The translations under genes were made by a program, and so were the position numbers. 64,000 bases of DNA, taken from positions 44,766,352 to 44,830,351 of the forward strand of contig JAAONU010000011.1 of assembly GCA_012932295.1 (NCBI GenBank), read 5' to 3'. Each line of letters begins with the position of its first letter. Position 1 is the stretch's first letter. The notes beneath the pieces are model-generated. The model did no database searches and was not told where the DNA came from. It saw only the letters and a list, made by a program, of their open reading frames with translations. Origin of the DNA: Cyclina sinensis (lineage: Eukaryota; Mollusca; Bivalvia; Venerida; Veneridae). Shown one piece after another: positions 48,126 to 60,148 of the stretch.

Positions 48126-48463
48126 TACTAAAATGTCATTATACAGTTTCTGTACATATATTCGTGTGATTATACATTTTACACATTTATCAAAAGTGCC
48201 TGACATAAATACTTCAGCAAATATATGTACATTGTACTTGTTCTTAAATTATAACTTTATGGTTTTAAATAAAGCATTATTTTCTTTGGTTGCACAGTTT
48301 CACTTATGCTTGAAACATCTAAGTACTGAAGATATACGCCAGTCTGAAACAAGAATGAATGTCCACATGCTGAAGAATTGTAATTAGATTTGCACAAATG
48401 TTTATCATTAACAGACAGAATGCCATTTTCAAGTACCTAGACCTGGTATAAATTCATACTTAC

Positions 48464-48599
48464 AATCCTGTCTAAATGTCCATTTTCATTGCAATGATTC
48501 CCTTTCTTGGACTCATATATGTACAACTGTACTAATTCATCTTCATCTTCATTTAAAATGTATGTTTCAGCACTAGGGATAGTCAATGTTGCTTCCCTA
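48464..48599 (-). CDS. probable exon of an unrecognised minus-strand gene
   Basis: A stop-free frame reads REATLTIPSAETYILNEDED and ELVQLYIYESKKGNHCNENG. It ends at a strong donor GTAAGTATG. Acceptor AG options are just before 48599 or 48596. The acidic, well-mixed composition looks coding, unlike neighbouring AT-driven frames. I do not recognise the protein. Confidence 0.4.
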
Positions 48600-49325
48600 C
48601 TAACGCCTCTTTTTATCCATTATCATGTGCCGACATCTAAAGAAAGCTTTTGTGACGGGCGTATTTTGTGACAATGGCACCCTTGTTCTCTTTATTTTCT
48701 ATCTAGCGCACCGTCAAAGAGTTGTCAAATATGATAGATTGATGTACCATATAGATGGAAGTAGAGCGTCGCGTGCCTTACCGGCTTCAAACCTGTCGGC
48801 GGTCTTTATACCATGAATGATATATATACTTATTTACAACACAAATTTTATTAGAACTCTAGAGAGAGCAGACATCAGGAAGAGCTTAAAGTTTCTTTAC
48901 AGTCTGTATGAAACGATTATTGATTGCTTAAGTTTAAATAGAGCTTTTTTCTCGAGACGAAAGGTCGCTTGTCGAAGTTCATGTAACATTAAGAGAGGCT
49001 ACGGTAACCTCTGTCCACGTTTTCAGTTCTTTGAAGCAGACTTTTTTAGGTAAGTAAAAAGGTGTTACTGATAGTCTCAAAAATGAAAAAAAAACGTTTA
49101 AGTCACTTAAAGAATTGATATCAAGAAAGTCCCCCATTGATAGTATTGCCAAAAGTGAAAGGATTTATGTCTTTTTACCATTTAACTACTTAACTTCATG
49201 GAGAGGAACAGGTTTTACAACATTTTTCCCCCAGATAGAACAACATAATGTACTGGAATGATATAAATCCGGGAGATATACATGAGGTTATTGTAAGCCA
49301 ACAGGAGATAAACAGTAAACATGTA

Positions 49326-50691
49326 CACTCAACAAAAGAAATTAAGGGTCAAGGACTTATGGCAGAAGTTCTTAAGACATACCTTTTTTACTTTACTGAA
49401 GTTTATATCAAACAAAAATTCATTATATCTGTGACCATTTTAACCTAAAAGTAACATATGTTTCACAAACACAGTAGCACGATTAATCCTCAAAGACAAC
49501 CCCTATCAGTTTTAAAGTGTTTCAGGCTTGGTGGGTTGGGTAAACACGATGACTTATCATAAGAAATATGGAAACCAGTTAAATTTTAGAAAGGGGTATG
49601 ACCTCCTCGTGCTCGGATAACCTCTTTGACACGGGTCTAGAAGCTGCGTATGAGCTTTCTGATGTCCCTTTGTGGCGTGAGACTCTATTCCTCAGTAAGG
49701 GCAGCAGCCAGCTCGTTTCTGGTTGACGGCTGACATTGTCGTGCGGAAACACGGCACTGCAGCATGTCCCAGGCATGTTCTATTGGGTTCATTTCTGGAG
49801 ACCTAGCTGGCCATTCCATACGTTCAACACCTTGGTCGTCAAGGTACTGATTGACGATTCTTGCACGATGAGCTGTAGCATTGTCGTCCATTAACACAAA
49901 TTCGGAGAATTTCGTCAATATAACGTTTAGCGGTAATTGTGGCGTTAACAAACACGTGAAGGTCTGTACGCCCGTCGGAAGAAATGCCCGCCGAAACAAT
50001 AACAGAGCCACGGTGTCTTGGCGTTAAAGGAGGACGTACCACAGGACTGAAAGCACGTAAATTAGCGTCGTTGAGTCTGTTGCGATATGTTTGTGCCGAT
50101 ATTCGAACACTGGAAGCAGTTTGGAAGTCTCTATTTAGAGCAGCAGCCGAGTCAAACCTATGGCGTTTTGCCATGACAACGATGGCACGGTCTTCCCGAG
50201 CAGATGTTGACCTTGGACGTCCACTCTAAGGACGTCTGGCGACGACGCCTGTGTACAGGTACTTTTGCCAAAGTCTTTGGATTACACTTTGGCTAACACC
50301 TTGCTCATAGGCCACCTCACGCTGCGTTTGCCCAGCCAGCAGACGACCGACTGCTCTGGCTGCCTCAGCCTCCGACATTTGTCTTCTAGTCATCAGAGAT
50401 TCTTCACACGAATCAGTTCTATAGTGTAACAGATGATCGGAAACAAAAGTTTAAGTTAAAACCTGCTCATGTCACGTTGACTTTATTCTACACATTTGAT
50501 TTTCACTTGAATTTGAGGGGTGGGTGTGTTTGCACGGACCTGGGCTAATTGAACTGTTACGGGTAGATAAACACATATATACACAAGTACTAGTGTGTCT
50601 AAAGCAAAACACAATTTAACTTTTACATGAACATTTTTGCATTTAAAAAATCTATGAACCTAAGTCTTGACCCTTAATTTATTTTGTTGTG
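49326..50691 (-). mobile_element. Tc1/mariner-type DNA transposon with internal deletion
   Basis: Left end CACTCAACAAAAGAAATTAA and inverted right end CACAACAAAATAAATTAA both continue as GGGTCAAG. They differ by a 2-base indel. TA flanks at 49324-49325 and 50692-50693. The transposase runs on the minus strand. Confidence 0.85.
49586..50393 (-). pseudogene. Tc1-type transposase pseudogene, first catalytic Asp deleted
   Basis: From the ATG it reads MTRRQMSEAEAARAVGRLLA, a helix-turn-helix (VSQSVIQRLWQKY), a stop in RRP-SGRP, then SSVRISAQTYRNRLNDANLR and PPLTPRHR. It jumps directly to GSVIVSAGISSDGRTDLHVF. About 60 residues with the first catalytic Asp are missing. After a second small deletion come FVLMDDNATAHRARIVNQY and SPEMNPIEHAWDML, with the second Asp and Glu intact. 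Two more stops precede the end VIRARGGHTPF. Confidence 0.85.
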
Positions 50692-51538
50692 TAGTTGAAG
50701 ATTTGCATCTTTCATGGAATAATAGGCGAGAAAAAACCCTCCCTTCTCCGGACTATGACTTGGCGATAAGGTACACAGGCAGTGGTAAGATACAAGATTA
50801 TTTCAAGTCGGTTGTTACAAGTTTTAACATTAGCTAGAAGCTATTTGCCGACAAAAACAAAGAGACAACAACATATCAATATAACGACAAAGAAAACAGA
50901 ATAATTATACATGTATGAGTTAAACATTAATTAATATGCAATTCATGTCAGAATTAAGTCAATTATGCAAGGTTTCAAACTGGAAAGAAAGGCATGGGTA
51001 AAAAAACCCTAAAAATAAAATCAAATAAAATGGTAAACACAGATGCCAGATTTATTGTCAATTATATGTTGACTTTAATCACGTAACACTTTGTGTCAGC
51101 TGAAACATGGGATTAAATATACAACTAGATTTCCAAAATATTCTACACTTTTCTAAACCTTTGTATGTCTATAGCATTAAATTTGATGATACAGTTTTGA
51201 TGCCAAATTGTCAAAAAATTCTCTGTGATTGCTTTTTCGTCTGTCAATCAGCAACGAACCTGAAAAGAAGCAAAAAAAATAAAAAAATTCAGATTTAAAA
51301 ATTCATAAAGTTCGAATTTCGTTCGACTAGCATGACAATATAACTTAAAGTGTTTTCGACACTCTAGAGGAATTATATCACTGTGATAAATAGAATAATC
51401 GGGTATAACGTACACTTGTTAAGATTCATGTTACATCTTCTATGTTTTGTTATCTTTAAAAGAGGTCTAAGAGATTTGGTTGTGGTGAATATTGAATAAA
51501 AATGTATTGAGAATGAGAATGTTTCTCGAAAAACTTAC

Positions 51539-51930
51539 CTCGCTATGAAGCCCGCTGTTACAGTATATAGACAAGATTCCAAATGCGGGTGAAATTTCTT
51601 CTCTACAGATTTCCATGTTATCTATTCTTGCTGGGATATGACTGACATCAGGCGAATCATTTCCGTTACTGTCGCCTGGAAGATCGAACTCGGCATCCGG
51701 ACTAGCGTTGTTCTCGTTACCAACACTCTTTTGTGCACCATCAGTAACGATACTACAGCGACCGATTCTACAAACATGGTAATCATGATTTCTGCCTGTT
51801 TCATCATCTGTAAATATTTCAACCGCATCATCTTTTTTATCAGCATACAAATCATATTCTTTGCGTTCACGATGTCCAGTTTCTTCAAAAACAATTCCTC
51901 TTTGTCGTCAATTACATTCTTATCAACATT
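51539..51930 (-). pseudogene. unrecognised coding-like segment with competing frames
   Basis: One frame reads GIVFEETGHRERKEYDLYAD, AVEIFTDDETGRNHDYHVCR, FDLPGDSNGNDSPDVSHIPA to GLHSE, ending at a strong donor GTAAGTTT. A second open frame (MDIRDSLNVDKNVIDDKEEL) starts upstream and overlaps it. A third, further upstream (to 52090), reads DDSSEEWNDPGNCESKGKLF then stops. The pattern fits an acidic, mostly disordered exon with a frameshift, or two small exons. I do not recognise it. It may belong with the exon at 48464-48599. Confidence 0.35.
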
Positions 51931-52084
51931 TAAGCTGTCTCTGATATCCATCTTCTTGACCAGTCTTCACCTACATTACCACTGCCACAACAGACAAAGC
52001 TAATTGTGTCGAATAGTTTGCCTTTACTTTCACAGTTACCTGGATCATTCCACTCTTCGCTACTATCATCACCATTAGTTCTGT

Positions 52085-52145
52085 CATCAGGGGCGGTTCC
52101 AGGATTTCAGATTGGGGGAGGGGTGGGGGCGCAAAATGTTCGGCC
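52085..52145. repeat. GC-rich repeat scrap
   Basis: AGGGGCGGTTCCAGGATTTC followed by a G-rich run and GGGGGCGCAAAATG. It stands out from the AT-rich context and resembles ends of dispersed elements, but no partner copy is in the window. Confidence 0.35.
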
Positions 52146-55100
52146 CAATTTGTGTCCGTTTTCTACCTCATTTCAATGGTTGTGTTTATGCTAGAGTATA
52201 CTGATTTGGCAATATCACAAGGGCCTTTGATTATTCAATTCAATGTTGAACAATAAAAAAAAAATAGACCTACAATAACACCTATGGGGACGCACGCGTT
52301 AATATACGGTCCCTGCTGTAAACACAAAACTTCAGAGAAACCAAATTTTAAAATCTGAGGAAATGTGTGCAGGTAGTGTTGAAGGAATGAATGCTAAGTT
52401 GGGGTAAGTATACGCCTTCTTAAAAGCTAGGGTACGTCTCGAGAAACTTGAAACTATAAATAGTATTATAGAAAATTTGAAAAACACCTGAAAGACATCC
52501 AGACACCCAAAAACAAACTTAAATGACATGTAAGATAACCTCTGAGTTCTGAGTTCAAGTAACAAGAACAATTAAGATAATTTTAATTGTTAAAGATTTA
52601 CTCGTAGATAGAATGAACTTTTTTATAACAAAAACATGCACAGACATAGTCCTAGCCACTTTCTATATTACATTTTGAATTGTGTGAGTCTTCCTACCTG
52701 AAAAGAATAAAACAAAAAAAAATCTTTTCATACAGTAAAATCTCACTTTAAGACATCTTCAGAGCATTTCTTTTCTTCTCTGAGACAGTAGTGGCTTGAA
52801 ACATTCACTTCCCTACAACAATATCGTCAAAGCAACAAACACGGGTAAGGATTGCCAAAGGTGTTTGCTCTGGAGATAATTTGAAGTTATACATGTATAA
52901 CTCACAAAACCTGGATTGAAAAAAAAGACTGAAGCCCAAGTTCATTTCCAGTATTTATTTCAACAGCATTTACATATAGTAGGTAGTCAATGTTACATTT
53001 AGTATATGCTAGTCAAGAGCAAGAACATACAACATATGTATACAAATAAACATATTTTACAAATAGCTTAATAATAACAAATTTAATATATATCATTGGC
53101 ACATAAATAATATGTGCATATTATAAACTTGGACACAGATGCATATTTAGTGCTGGACTGGGGTAGCTGACAGAGACTGGACCAGTAGAGTTGGCACAGT
53201 AAGTGTGTGTATTTACTGGGACAAGAGATACAATATGAAGTATGAAACAGCTGTACCAGGGACAGTAATTTTTGTAAAATAGTGAACAGCAATATGTGCA
53301 GGATATAAAACATATCAGGACCACTAAGTAACAATAAAACATCATTTGGCAATAATGAAACCATGGGAAAATTAAATGGCAATAATAAAATGGCTGACGT
53401 GTGTACAAATGTACTTCTATTCACAAGTAAGATTCTGTTTGTGGATGGATGACTTGGGGTATAAAATGATAAGCCTCTTCAGGCATATGAAAACCCAATT
53501 GAAAATTCAGGTTTGACAAAGTCAGCATACAGCACTTTTCATATTAGTGCCATAAGCATCCCCAAGGCCATATAAATAGAGGCTAAAGTGATAAGGTGAA
53601 TGTTAAGAAAGCTGACAAACCAAAAACTTATCACACACTGTTTACAGATTCATTATACTTTTAATTATCCGATCACTAGGTTTTTTTACACATCTTTTAC
53701 CATTTTACTTGTTTATTTACAAAATTGTATTGTATCATTGACACGAAATGCAAAAAATGAAGTGGGGGCATATAAACAGACAATATGAGTTTTGCAGGGA
53801 TGATTTAAAGAAAACTATCAGGGGTCAGCAAAGCCTGAACATGTCTTTAGATAACTGTGATAATATTCAATATACTGTGGCAAAAGTCCCATTTCTTTGT
53901 CCTTGGATATCTTACACTATGGCCAAGCATCAAAAGTCACTGGAAAAACTCAGTTGATGAAACAAAACACTATTGCTAGTTTCATATAACCAAATGCTGA
54001 ACAATATACCAATGCACAAAATACAACAAAGGTCATGGCTGATATTTCAAAAATGAAGAGTGTTGCCAAAAAGTAACGCTAAACACCACTCCTGCCTGAG
54101 GTTAACAAGCCAGTAAGTTCGAAATAAATATTTCAGATCACAGTAATATTGTATCAAAAGTAGATATATGTTATATGAGACATAGAAAAAATAATAACTT
54201 TTATTCAGTGTCATCCCCTTGCAACATTTAAACTAGCAGTATTTTTATCTAGGGAACAAACAATGAATACAAATTAAATCTAAGAGAAAAAAAAAACGTT
54301 TTACATAAACTCTCTGTAAAATTATTAACTCCTTGACTAAATTCATTTTGCAAATTGTAAACTATATGTATGTTCAAATCTGTAATATTCAGAAGATCAA
54401 TAAAAAAAATAAAAATGCACCAATTCCTTAAATTCTATAAACAATAAAGCAATGCACCAATTACACACCAAACTGCAGACAAATTCTTGAAAAAGCTCAA
54501 CTCAACTTCACTCAATGAAGATTAATTATATTAGATTTTACTTTTTCTCTTTATATGAAAGATTTTACTTCAACTAGATTTTTTTACAAATTTATAAATG
54601 CTGTTGTGCGCACCATTTTTGTGTGTAAAATTGTACAAAATTAATGATTATTTGAACACAGTCTGAAAAAAAAAACAACAGACAATGGAATATACACATA
54701 TTCATACTTGTATTAACAGTCTTGGCTAAAAATGAAATATGTCCACAAAAAAAACACAAAGACTGCAACTAAAGTTCAATAACACAATTATCTTACAAAC
54801 AGACCACATAAAAACAACCCAAAGCAATGCTGGTACAGTCATTACACAATGAAATGATCCAATCATAAAATTCAAGGTATTTGTTTAAAAATACCCAGAT
54901 ACATATCACATAGGAAATAAGCTCACAAAATAAATTTAATTAGAAAACTATCTAATGAACAAACATGAACCATATACATGTATATACATGTATCAGCTTA
55001 AAATACCATAGCGCAAACAAAGAAAAGCCTTATCAATTATGGAAAGTTCATAAAAGGCATTCAAAAATGTTACTTTCCTTCGGTTTAAACAGAAATTGAA

Positions 55101-55810
55101 TTACTTGCAAAATTTTCTATGAAGTCTTTTTCAAACAGATGAAAATTTGATAAGTAACATCTTACTGACAGCTATCAAAGAATTTAACCAGTAAAATCTG
55201 CTATAATATTTTTTTCATTGTTATTGCATTTAATACATCAGAAATCATTCAAGTACACTGCCAGCTTTTTCTTTTTTAAGTAAAGTAGACATACTAAAAC
55301 AAGCCAAAACAATCTCTCAAAGGAATTTCAAGTAAGTCAATAAAAGAAACCTTGTAACTTTTGAATCAGAAATAACATGCTCAATGAACATATTAATCCT
55401 TTTGGAAGTATAGGGTCACCAACCAATGACCAACAAGTTGAATTTGAATACATGTTTTAAATTTTAGTGCAAAAAGCAGTCAAAAGGTATGAATCCATTC
55501 AGTGAAATTTGACTTTCCACTTCTGGTGACTGCATATAGACCGTATTATTAAAACTTTGACAAAGCAAAATATAAAAAGCAACTTCTACAACAAGTAACA
55601 GAGACATTTGTGATATGTTTAAAATGACAATGACAACATTTACTGGGTTTGGCATGGTGGAGCTCATAAATTGCACTCAAATTCTGAGCTGCACCATGCA
55701 AGATCCAGCTCTTTTATAACTGGACCAGACCAACACAGACTTAAACTGTCAGTGATTTCATTTTTTTCTAAGTGAAAAACATTCAAGAACAAGAACTGTC
55801 ACTGTAAGAT
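52146..55810. other. AT-rich non-coding sequence
   Basis: No supported gene on either strand. It may include distal 3' UTR or flank of the gene ending at 59961, but no boundary can be set. Confidence 0.45.
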
Positions 55811-55811
55811 G

Positions 55812-56632
55812 ACAATGCCCCCGAACGTGGTGCTCTGACCTTTGAACTGAGAACCAGTCATTCAGTGGTCAAGGTCAAATAAATATAGGTCAGTGGGAAG
55901 GTCTTATCCAAAGGGGGTTGTGTCCAAGTATGAAGTAATTCCATTTACTTATAAGGAAGTTATGGGCAATGTTAAAGTTTTTGGACAATTGGATCTTCAA
56001 GGTGAAGGTCATTCAGGGGTCAAGGTCAAACAAATATAGGTCAGTGGGAAGGCCTTTTCTAAAGGGGTGTTGTGTTTAAGTATGAAGTGTATCCACTTAC
56101 CAATTTGGAAGTTATGGCCAAATATTAGTTTTTGGACAATTGGATATTCAGGGGTCAAGGTCAAATAATTAAAGGTCAGTGGGAAGGTCTTGTCCAAAGG
56201 GATGTTGTGTCCAAGTATGAAGTAAATCCACTTACTAATAAGGAAGTTATGGGCAATGTTGAAGTTTTTGGACAATTGGATATTCAAGGTAAAGGTCATT
56301 CAGGGGTCAAGGTCAAACAAATATAGGTCAGTGGGAAGGTCTTGTCCAAAGGGGTGCTGTGTCCAAGTATGAAGTAAATCCACTTACTAATAAAGAAGTT
56401 ATTGCCAATGTTAAAGTTTTTGGACAATTGGATATTCAAGGTAAAGGTCATTCAGGGGTCAAGGTCAAATAAATATAGGTCAGTGGAAAGGTCTTGTCCA
56501 AAGGGGTGTTGTGTCCAAGTATGAAGTAAATCCACTTACTAATAAGAAAGTTATTGCCAATGTTAAAGTTTTCGGACAGACGGATGGACGGACAGTTAAA
56601 AAACTATATGCCTCCCTTCGGGGGCATAAAAA
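55812..56632 (+). mobile_element. pearl/HINE-like element with five 152-bp units
   Basis: GGTCAGTGGGAAGG recurs at 55888, 56039, 56174, 56326 and 56478 (last one with a variant base). Steps are 151, 135, 152 and 152, so one unit has a 17-bp deletion. A short GACGGATGGACGGACAG tail follows. It ends with a hairpin TATGCCTCCCTTCGGGGGCATA at 56607-56627, continued as AAAAATA. Confidence 0.85.
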
Positions 56633-56773
56633 TAAGTTTTAAATATCATTTGAAAAAATTCTATAAATATAGGAATAATCAATAAGTCTACCTGAATTTT
56701 TTTTATTTATCTACACACAACAGAATTATTGTCACAGCACCAATACCACAGTCTTACAGTTACAATGTGCTAT

Positions 56774-56850
56774 GGCTGGCCTAGGTAGCTTGGTTCAGAG
56801 AACGTGACTAGCAAGTTGGGATCATACATGTAAGTTCAAGCTCCACCTCA
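56774..56850 (+). repeat. tRNA-like sequence (possible SINE head)
   Basis: GGTAGCTTGGTTCAGAGAA resembles box A with flank, and GTAAGTTCAAGCTCC a box B with one change. The spacing is about right but no SINE body follows. Confidence 0.4.
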
Positions 56851-57102
56851 TTTATACAAATTTTTTTTTAAGCTAAATGATACCAGCAGTTCAACAAATC
56901 TTAACATTAGCCTGGTATCGATCTGGGTTGGAATTTCTGAAAACTTCAGCATACCCCTAATATGTTTAGCCATATTTCAAATAGAAATAGCATAATATAT
57001 AATCTACAATAAATAGCAAGATGAGCACATGAATATGCTGGGCTGAGAATAAGGAAAAAAACAAACAATTTTTTTTATCCATACCGGTTTTAAATGGACA
57101 AA

Positions 57103-57695
57103 CTATAAAATGAACCAATGATATACTGGTACTTCATGAAGAATTTTAATGGCTCATTCTCTATAAAATGAACCAATGATATACTGGTACTTCGTGAAGT
57201 ATTTTAATGGCTCATTCTCTATAAAATGAACCAATGATATACTGGTACTTCGTGAAGTATTTTAATGGCTCATTCTCTATAAAATGAACCAATGATATAC
57301 TGGTACTTCATGAAGTATTTGAATGGCTCATTCTCTATAAAATGAACCAATGATATACTGGTACTTCGTGAAGTATTTTAATGGCTCATTCTCTATAAAA
57401 TGAACCAATGATATACTGGTACTTCGTGAAGTATTTGAATGGCTCATTCTCTATAAAATGAACCAATGATATACTGGTACTTCGTGAAGTATTTTAATGG
57501 CTCATTCTCTATAAAATGAACCAATGATATACTGGTACTTCGTGAAGTATTTTAATGGCTCATTCTCTATAAAATGAACCAATGATATACTGGTACTTCG
57601 TGAAGTATTTTAATGGCTCATTCTCTATAAAATGAACCAATGATATACTGGTACTTCGTGAAGTATTTTAATGGCTCATTCTCTATAAAATGAAC
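57103..57695 (+). repeat. 58-bp minisatellite, 10 copies
   Basis: Unit starts ATATACTGGTACTTCGTGAA and continues AGTATTTTAATGGCTCATTC. Copies begin at 57121 and every 58 bp to 57643. The period is exact, and only scattered substitutions occur (for example TTCATGAAG in the first and fourth, GTATTTGAATGG in the fourth and sixth). Confidence 0.97.
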
Positions 57696-57859
57696 AATAA
57701 CTGTTGATGGAAAGTAGAACATTAGTTCAAAACAGACACAAAGGAAGTGTTAATTTGTAGAAAATTGCTAAATAACAAACTAGAGCTATCACTGAATGTA
57801 ATTAATATCCCTGAAATACAACCTTGTCAGAGAGAAAGGGGAAATATAGAAAGCATAAC

Positions 57860-58380
57860 ACACAGACTCACTTATAGGTGTTCTCGCACACCAAGTTTCA
57901 AATCTGTAGTCATAGAGATGTAGAAGTTGTTCCTGTCAAAAGATTCGTAAAACCTCAGTGAATGAAAAACATGTCTCACACATCTACCATTATTGTTGAA
58001 CATGTATGCAAAGTTTAAAATCGATATTCCTAGTAATGTGGAAATTGTTCACATTAAAAGATTTTGCTATGACAGGAAGTAAAAGCGCAGAGCAGGCACT
58101 AACACTCAGGAAGAAGTGTGACGCACATCTATACTTACTGAATAAAATGCAAACCAAGTTTTCAAATGACAGTCCTAGAAATGTGGATGTAGTTTGCCTC
58201 ATAAGATTTTGTTATGATGGGCTGTAAATCCACAGAGAGCAAATAAAAATATGTCATGCACATCTAAGATTATTGGTGAACATACACACCAAGTTTCATA
58301 TTGATAGCCTTACCTTCTGACCATAAGATGACTCCTATATTCCCCTGCAAACAAAGTTTGGTGAGGGGAATAAAAATTTT
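57860..58380 (+). mobile_element. pearl/HINE-like element with degenerate units
   Basis: CCAAGTTTCAAAT (57891), CAAAGTTTAAAAT (58009), CCAAGTTTTCAAAT (58154) and CCAAGTTTCATAT (58289) mark four irregular units of about 120-145 bp. Each is followed by a TAGT-(C/A)-TAGA-ATG-like stretch. The right end ATTCCCCTGC...GGTGAGGGGAATAAAAA forms the terminal hairpin. Confidence 0.6.
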
Positions 58381-59960
58381 TAAACAACTCTCTATGGTGA
58401 GATAATAGATTAATATTAACCATTTAGTGTACCTGTTGTTCAACAAATTTTGCCACAATAAGAGATAATAAAATTCTTAAAAAAAAATTCTTGAGCTTTT
58501 GGTTTGGTAAATAGTTTTCCTTAAAATTACAACTTCAATTTAAATACATTTGTAACAATTCCTACTTTTCCTACAAACTATAGTAACGTGAACATTTCTA
58601 AACAATTATGTTCATAAAGAAATAAGTATTGTCCCTGAATGAAAAGCCTGGATTAAATTAGGAAGCTCTGAGCAAGGTACAAGCAAAAGGGTATACACAA
58701 TTTATTTACTTCGTCACTGACATTATATTAAAGCAAATATTCAAACTGCATTCCTAACCACAAACTGCACTGTGATGAGACAACATTTAAAATTAGACTT
58801 TTATGTTAAGTCCCTGAAATTTTCATCTTTATTTTAATTAATTTAATGTTGCTTTTTTGTGGTTTAGTGTATTTTCTTATAGTTTAAAACCCCCCAAAAA
58901 AGAAAGATATTGTTGAAATTGTAAAATCAATGTATACCCCAAATTTTTAAAACATATTGTATACCTTCAGTCAAAATGTCAAATTCTGCATTCTCTTTTG
59001 GAAATTTTTTATAGGCATACAACTGCTTACCAGTATTTTACAAATGATTTCTACTCTGGATCCAGCAGCCTTTACTCAAACATCCTTTTTAAAATTTTAT
59101 ATCTGTTGCTATTTTGTATGGATACAAAAGGATGATCAAAAATATGCCTGAAAAGTTCCCATGCAGAATGCTTGTGTTGATAACAGAACAATATAAATAG
59201 TGAAACAATCTGTTTACAATATGTGCTGGTGCACAGTAAGAATCATATACACCACAATTTTTAAAAGTTTCAAAAACCAAAACACGAAAAAAAACATTCC
59301 ATACAAGGAATGTTAAAAAATATGAATCACAGTTTTTGAATATTTTTACATTGTGAGTTAGGGTCAATAACAATACATAAAACATGATCACAAAAAAACA
59401 ACATTTCTTGCAAGCCAGCTTGTAATCACATAACAAATAGAAAGTTGCAGTATATCTAAACAACAAAAATAAGCCAAATGTATTGACTGGAAAATAAAGA
59501 GCCAAAAAGTATGGTGCTGACATTAATCACAAATAATAACTGCCAAACCTATGAAGAATTTTGACAGCAATGAAGATTTTCGAGCATCATACTGCTTACA
59601 ATCCAACATGGTCAGATTAACAAAAACATAATTATGTACATACAAAATTCAAACACACTATCACAAAGTACTACAATAAATTGGACAGCTAAACCTTTCA
59701 ATCCAGTAAAAAATGTTCTTCAAAAGCACCTATCATGCTTATAGACATTTCACAAAATGTTGTGATGAAAATGTAGCAATAATTTTGACAGAAACTATAA
59801 CAGTTTATCAAACCAGACATCTGTGTATACATCTTCTGGTGAAGGTATAGTTTTGATTGTTCAATTGTTTCATAATGGTCAGTTTTCGGAAGTCTGGAAG
59901 TTTATACATGTAACAGCCTATGAAATTTTTTACAACAAAAATGAAAATATTCAATCTACA
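58381..59960 (-). other. probable 3' UTR of the gene ending at 59961
   Basis: On the minus strand, the first AATAAA after the stop codon lies at 58828-58833, giving a 3' UTR of about 1.1 kb if used. No other marker of the transcript end is seen. Long open frames here, such as 59089-59523, are AT-driven. Confidence 0.3.
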
Positions 59961-60148
59961 TTAAAAATGTTCTGTATACACATCTTTTAGAGGTGGAAGT
60001 GGTGATAATTTGGCTAGATCAATTATTTCATCATCATCATCATTTTGTGACATGTTGCGCACAAAGGTAGACTGCGCTCGACGAGGATTGAACGTTTTAG
60101 AACCCCTCGTTAGAATCTGATCCATGTTCATCGACCTGGCTCGCATAC
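59961..60148 (-). CDS. last coding exon of an unrecognised gene
   Basis: Acceptor GTTAATTTCCAG precedes GT-ATG in phase 1. The frame reads MRARSMNMDQILTRGSKTFN, PRRAQSTFVRNMSQNDDDDE and IIDLAKLSPLPPLKDVYTEH, then F and TAA. A basic start, a DDDDE acidic run and a proline-rich end suggest a cytoplasmic C-terminal tail. The codon use and GC are higher than in the surroundings, supporting a real exon. I do not recognise the family. Confidence 0.75.

Noticed and set aside
57103..57695. CRISPR-like array
   Set aside because: The period is a continuous 58-bp tandem repeat without unique spacers, in a eukaryotic genome.
59089..59523. 144-codon minus-strand open frame rich in Phe, Leu and Tyr
   Set aside because: The hydrophobic look comes from AT-rich sequence downstream of a real stop codon; probably 3' UTR.
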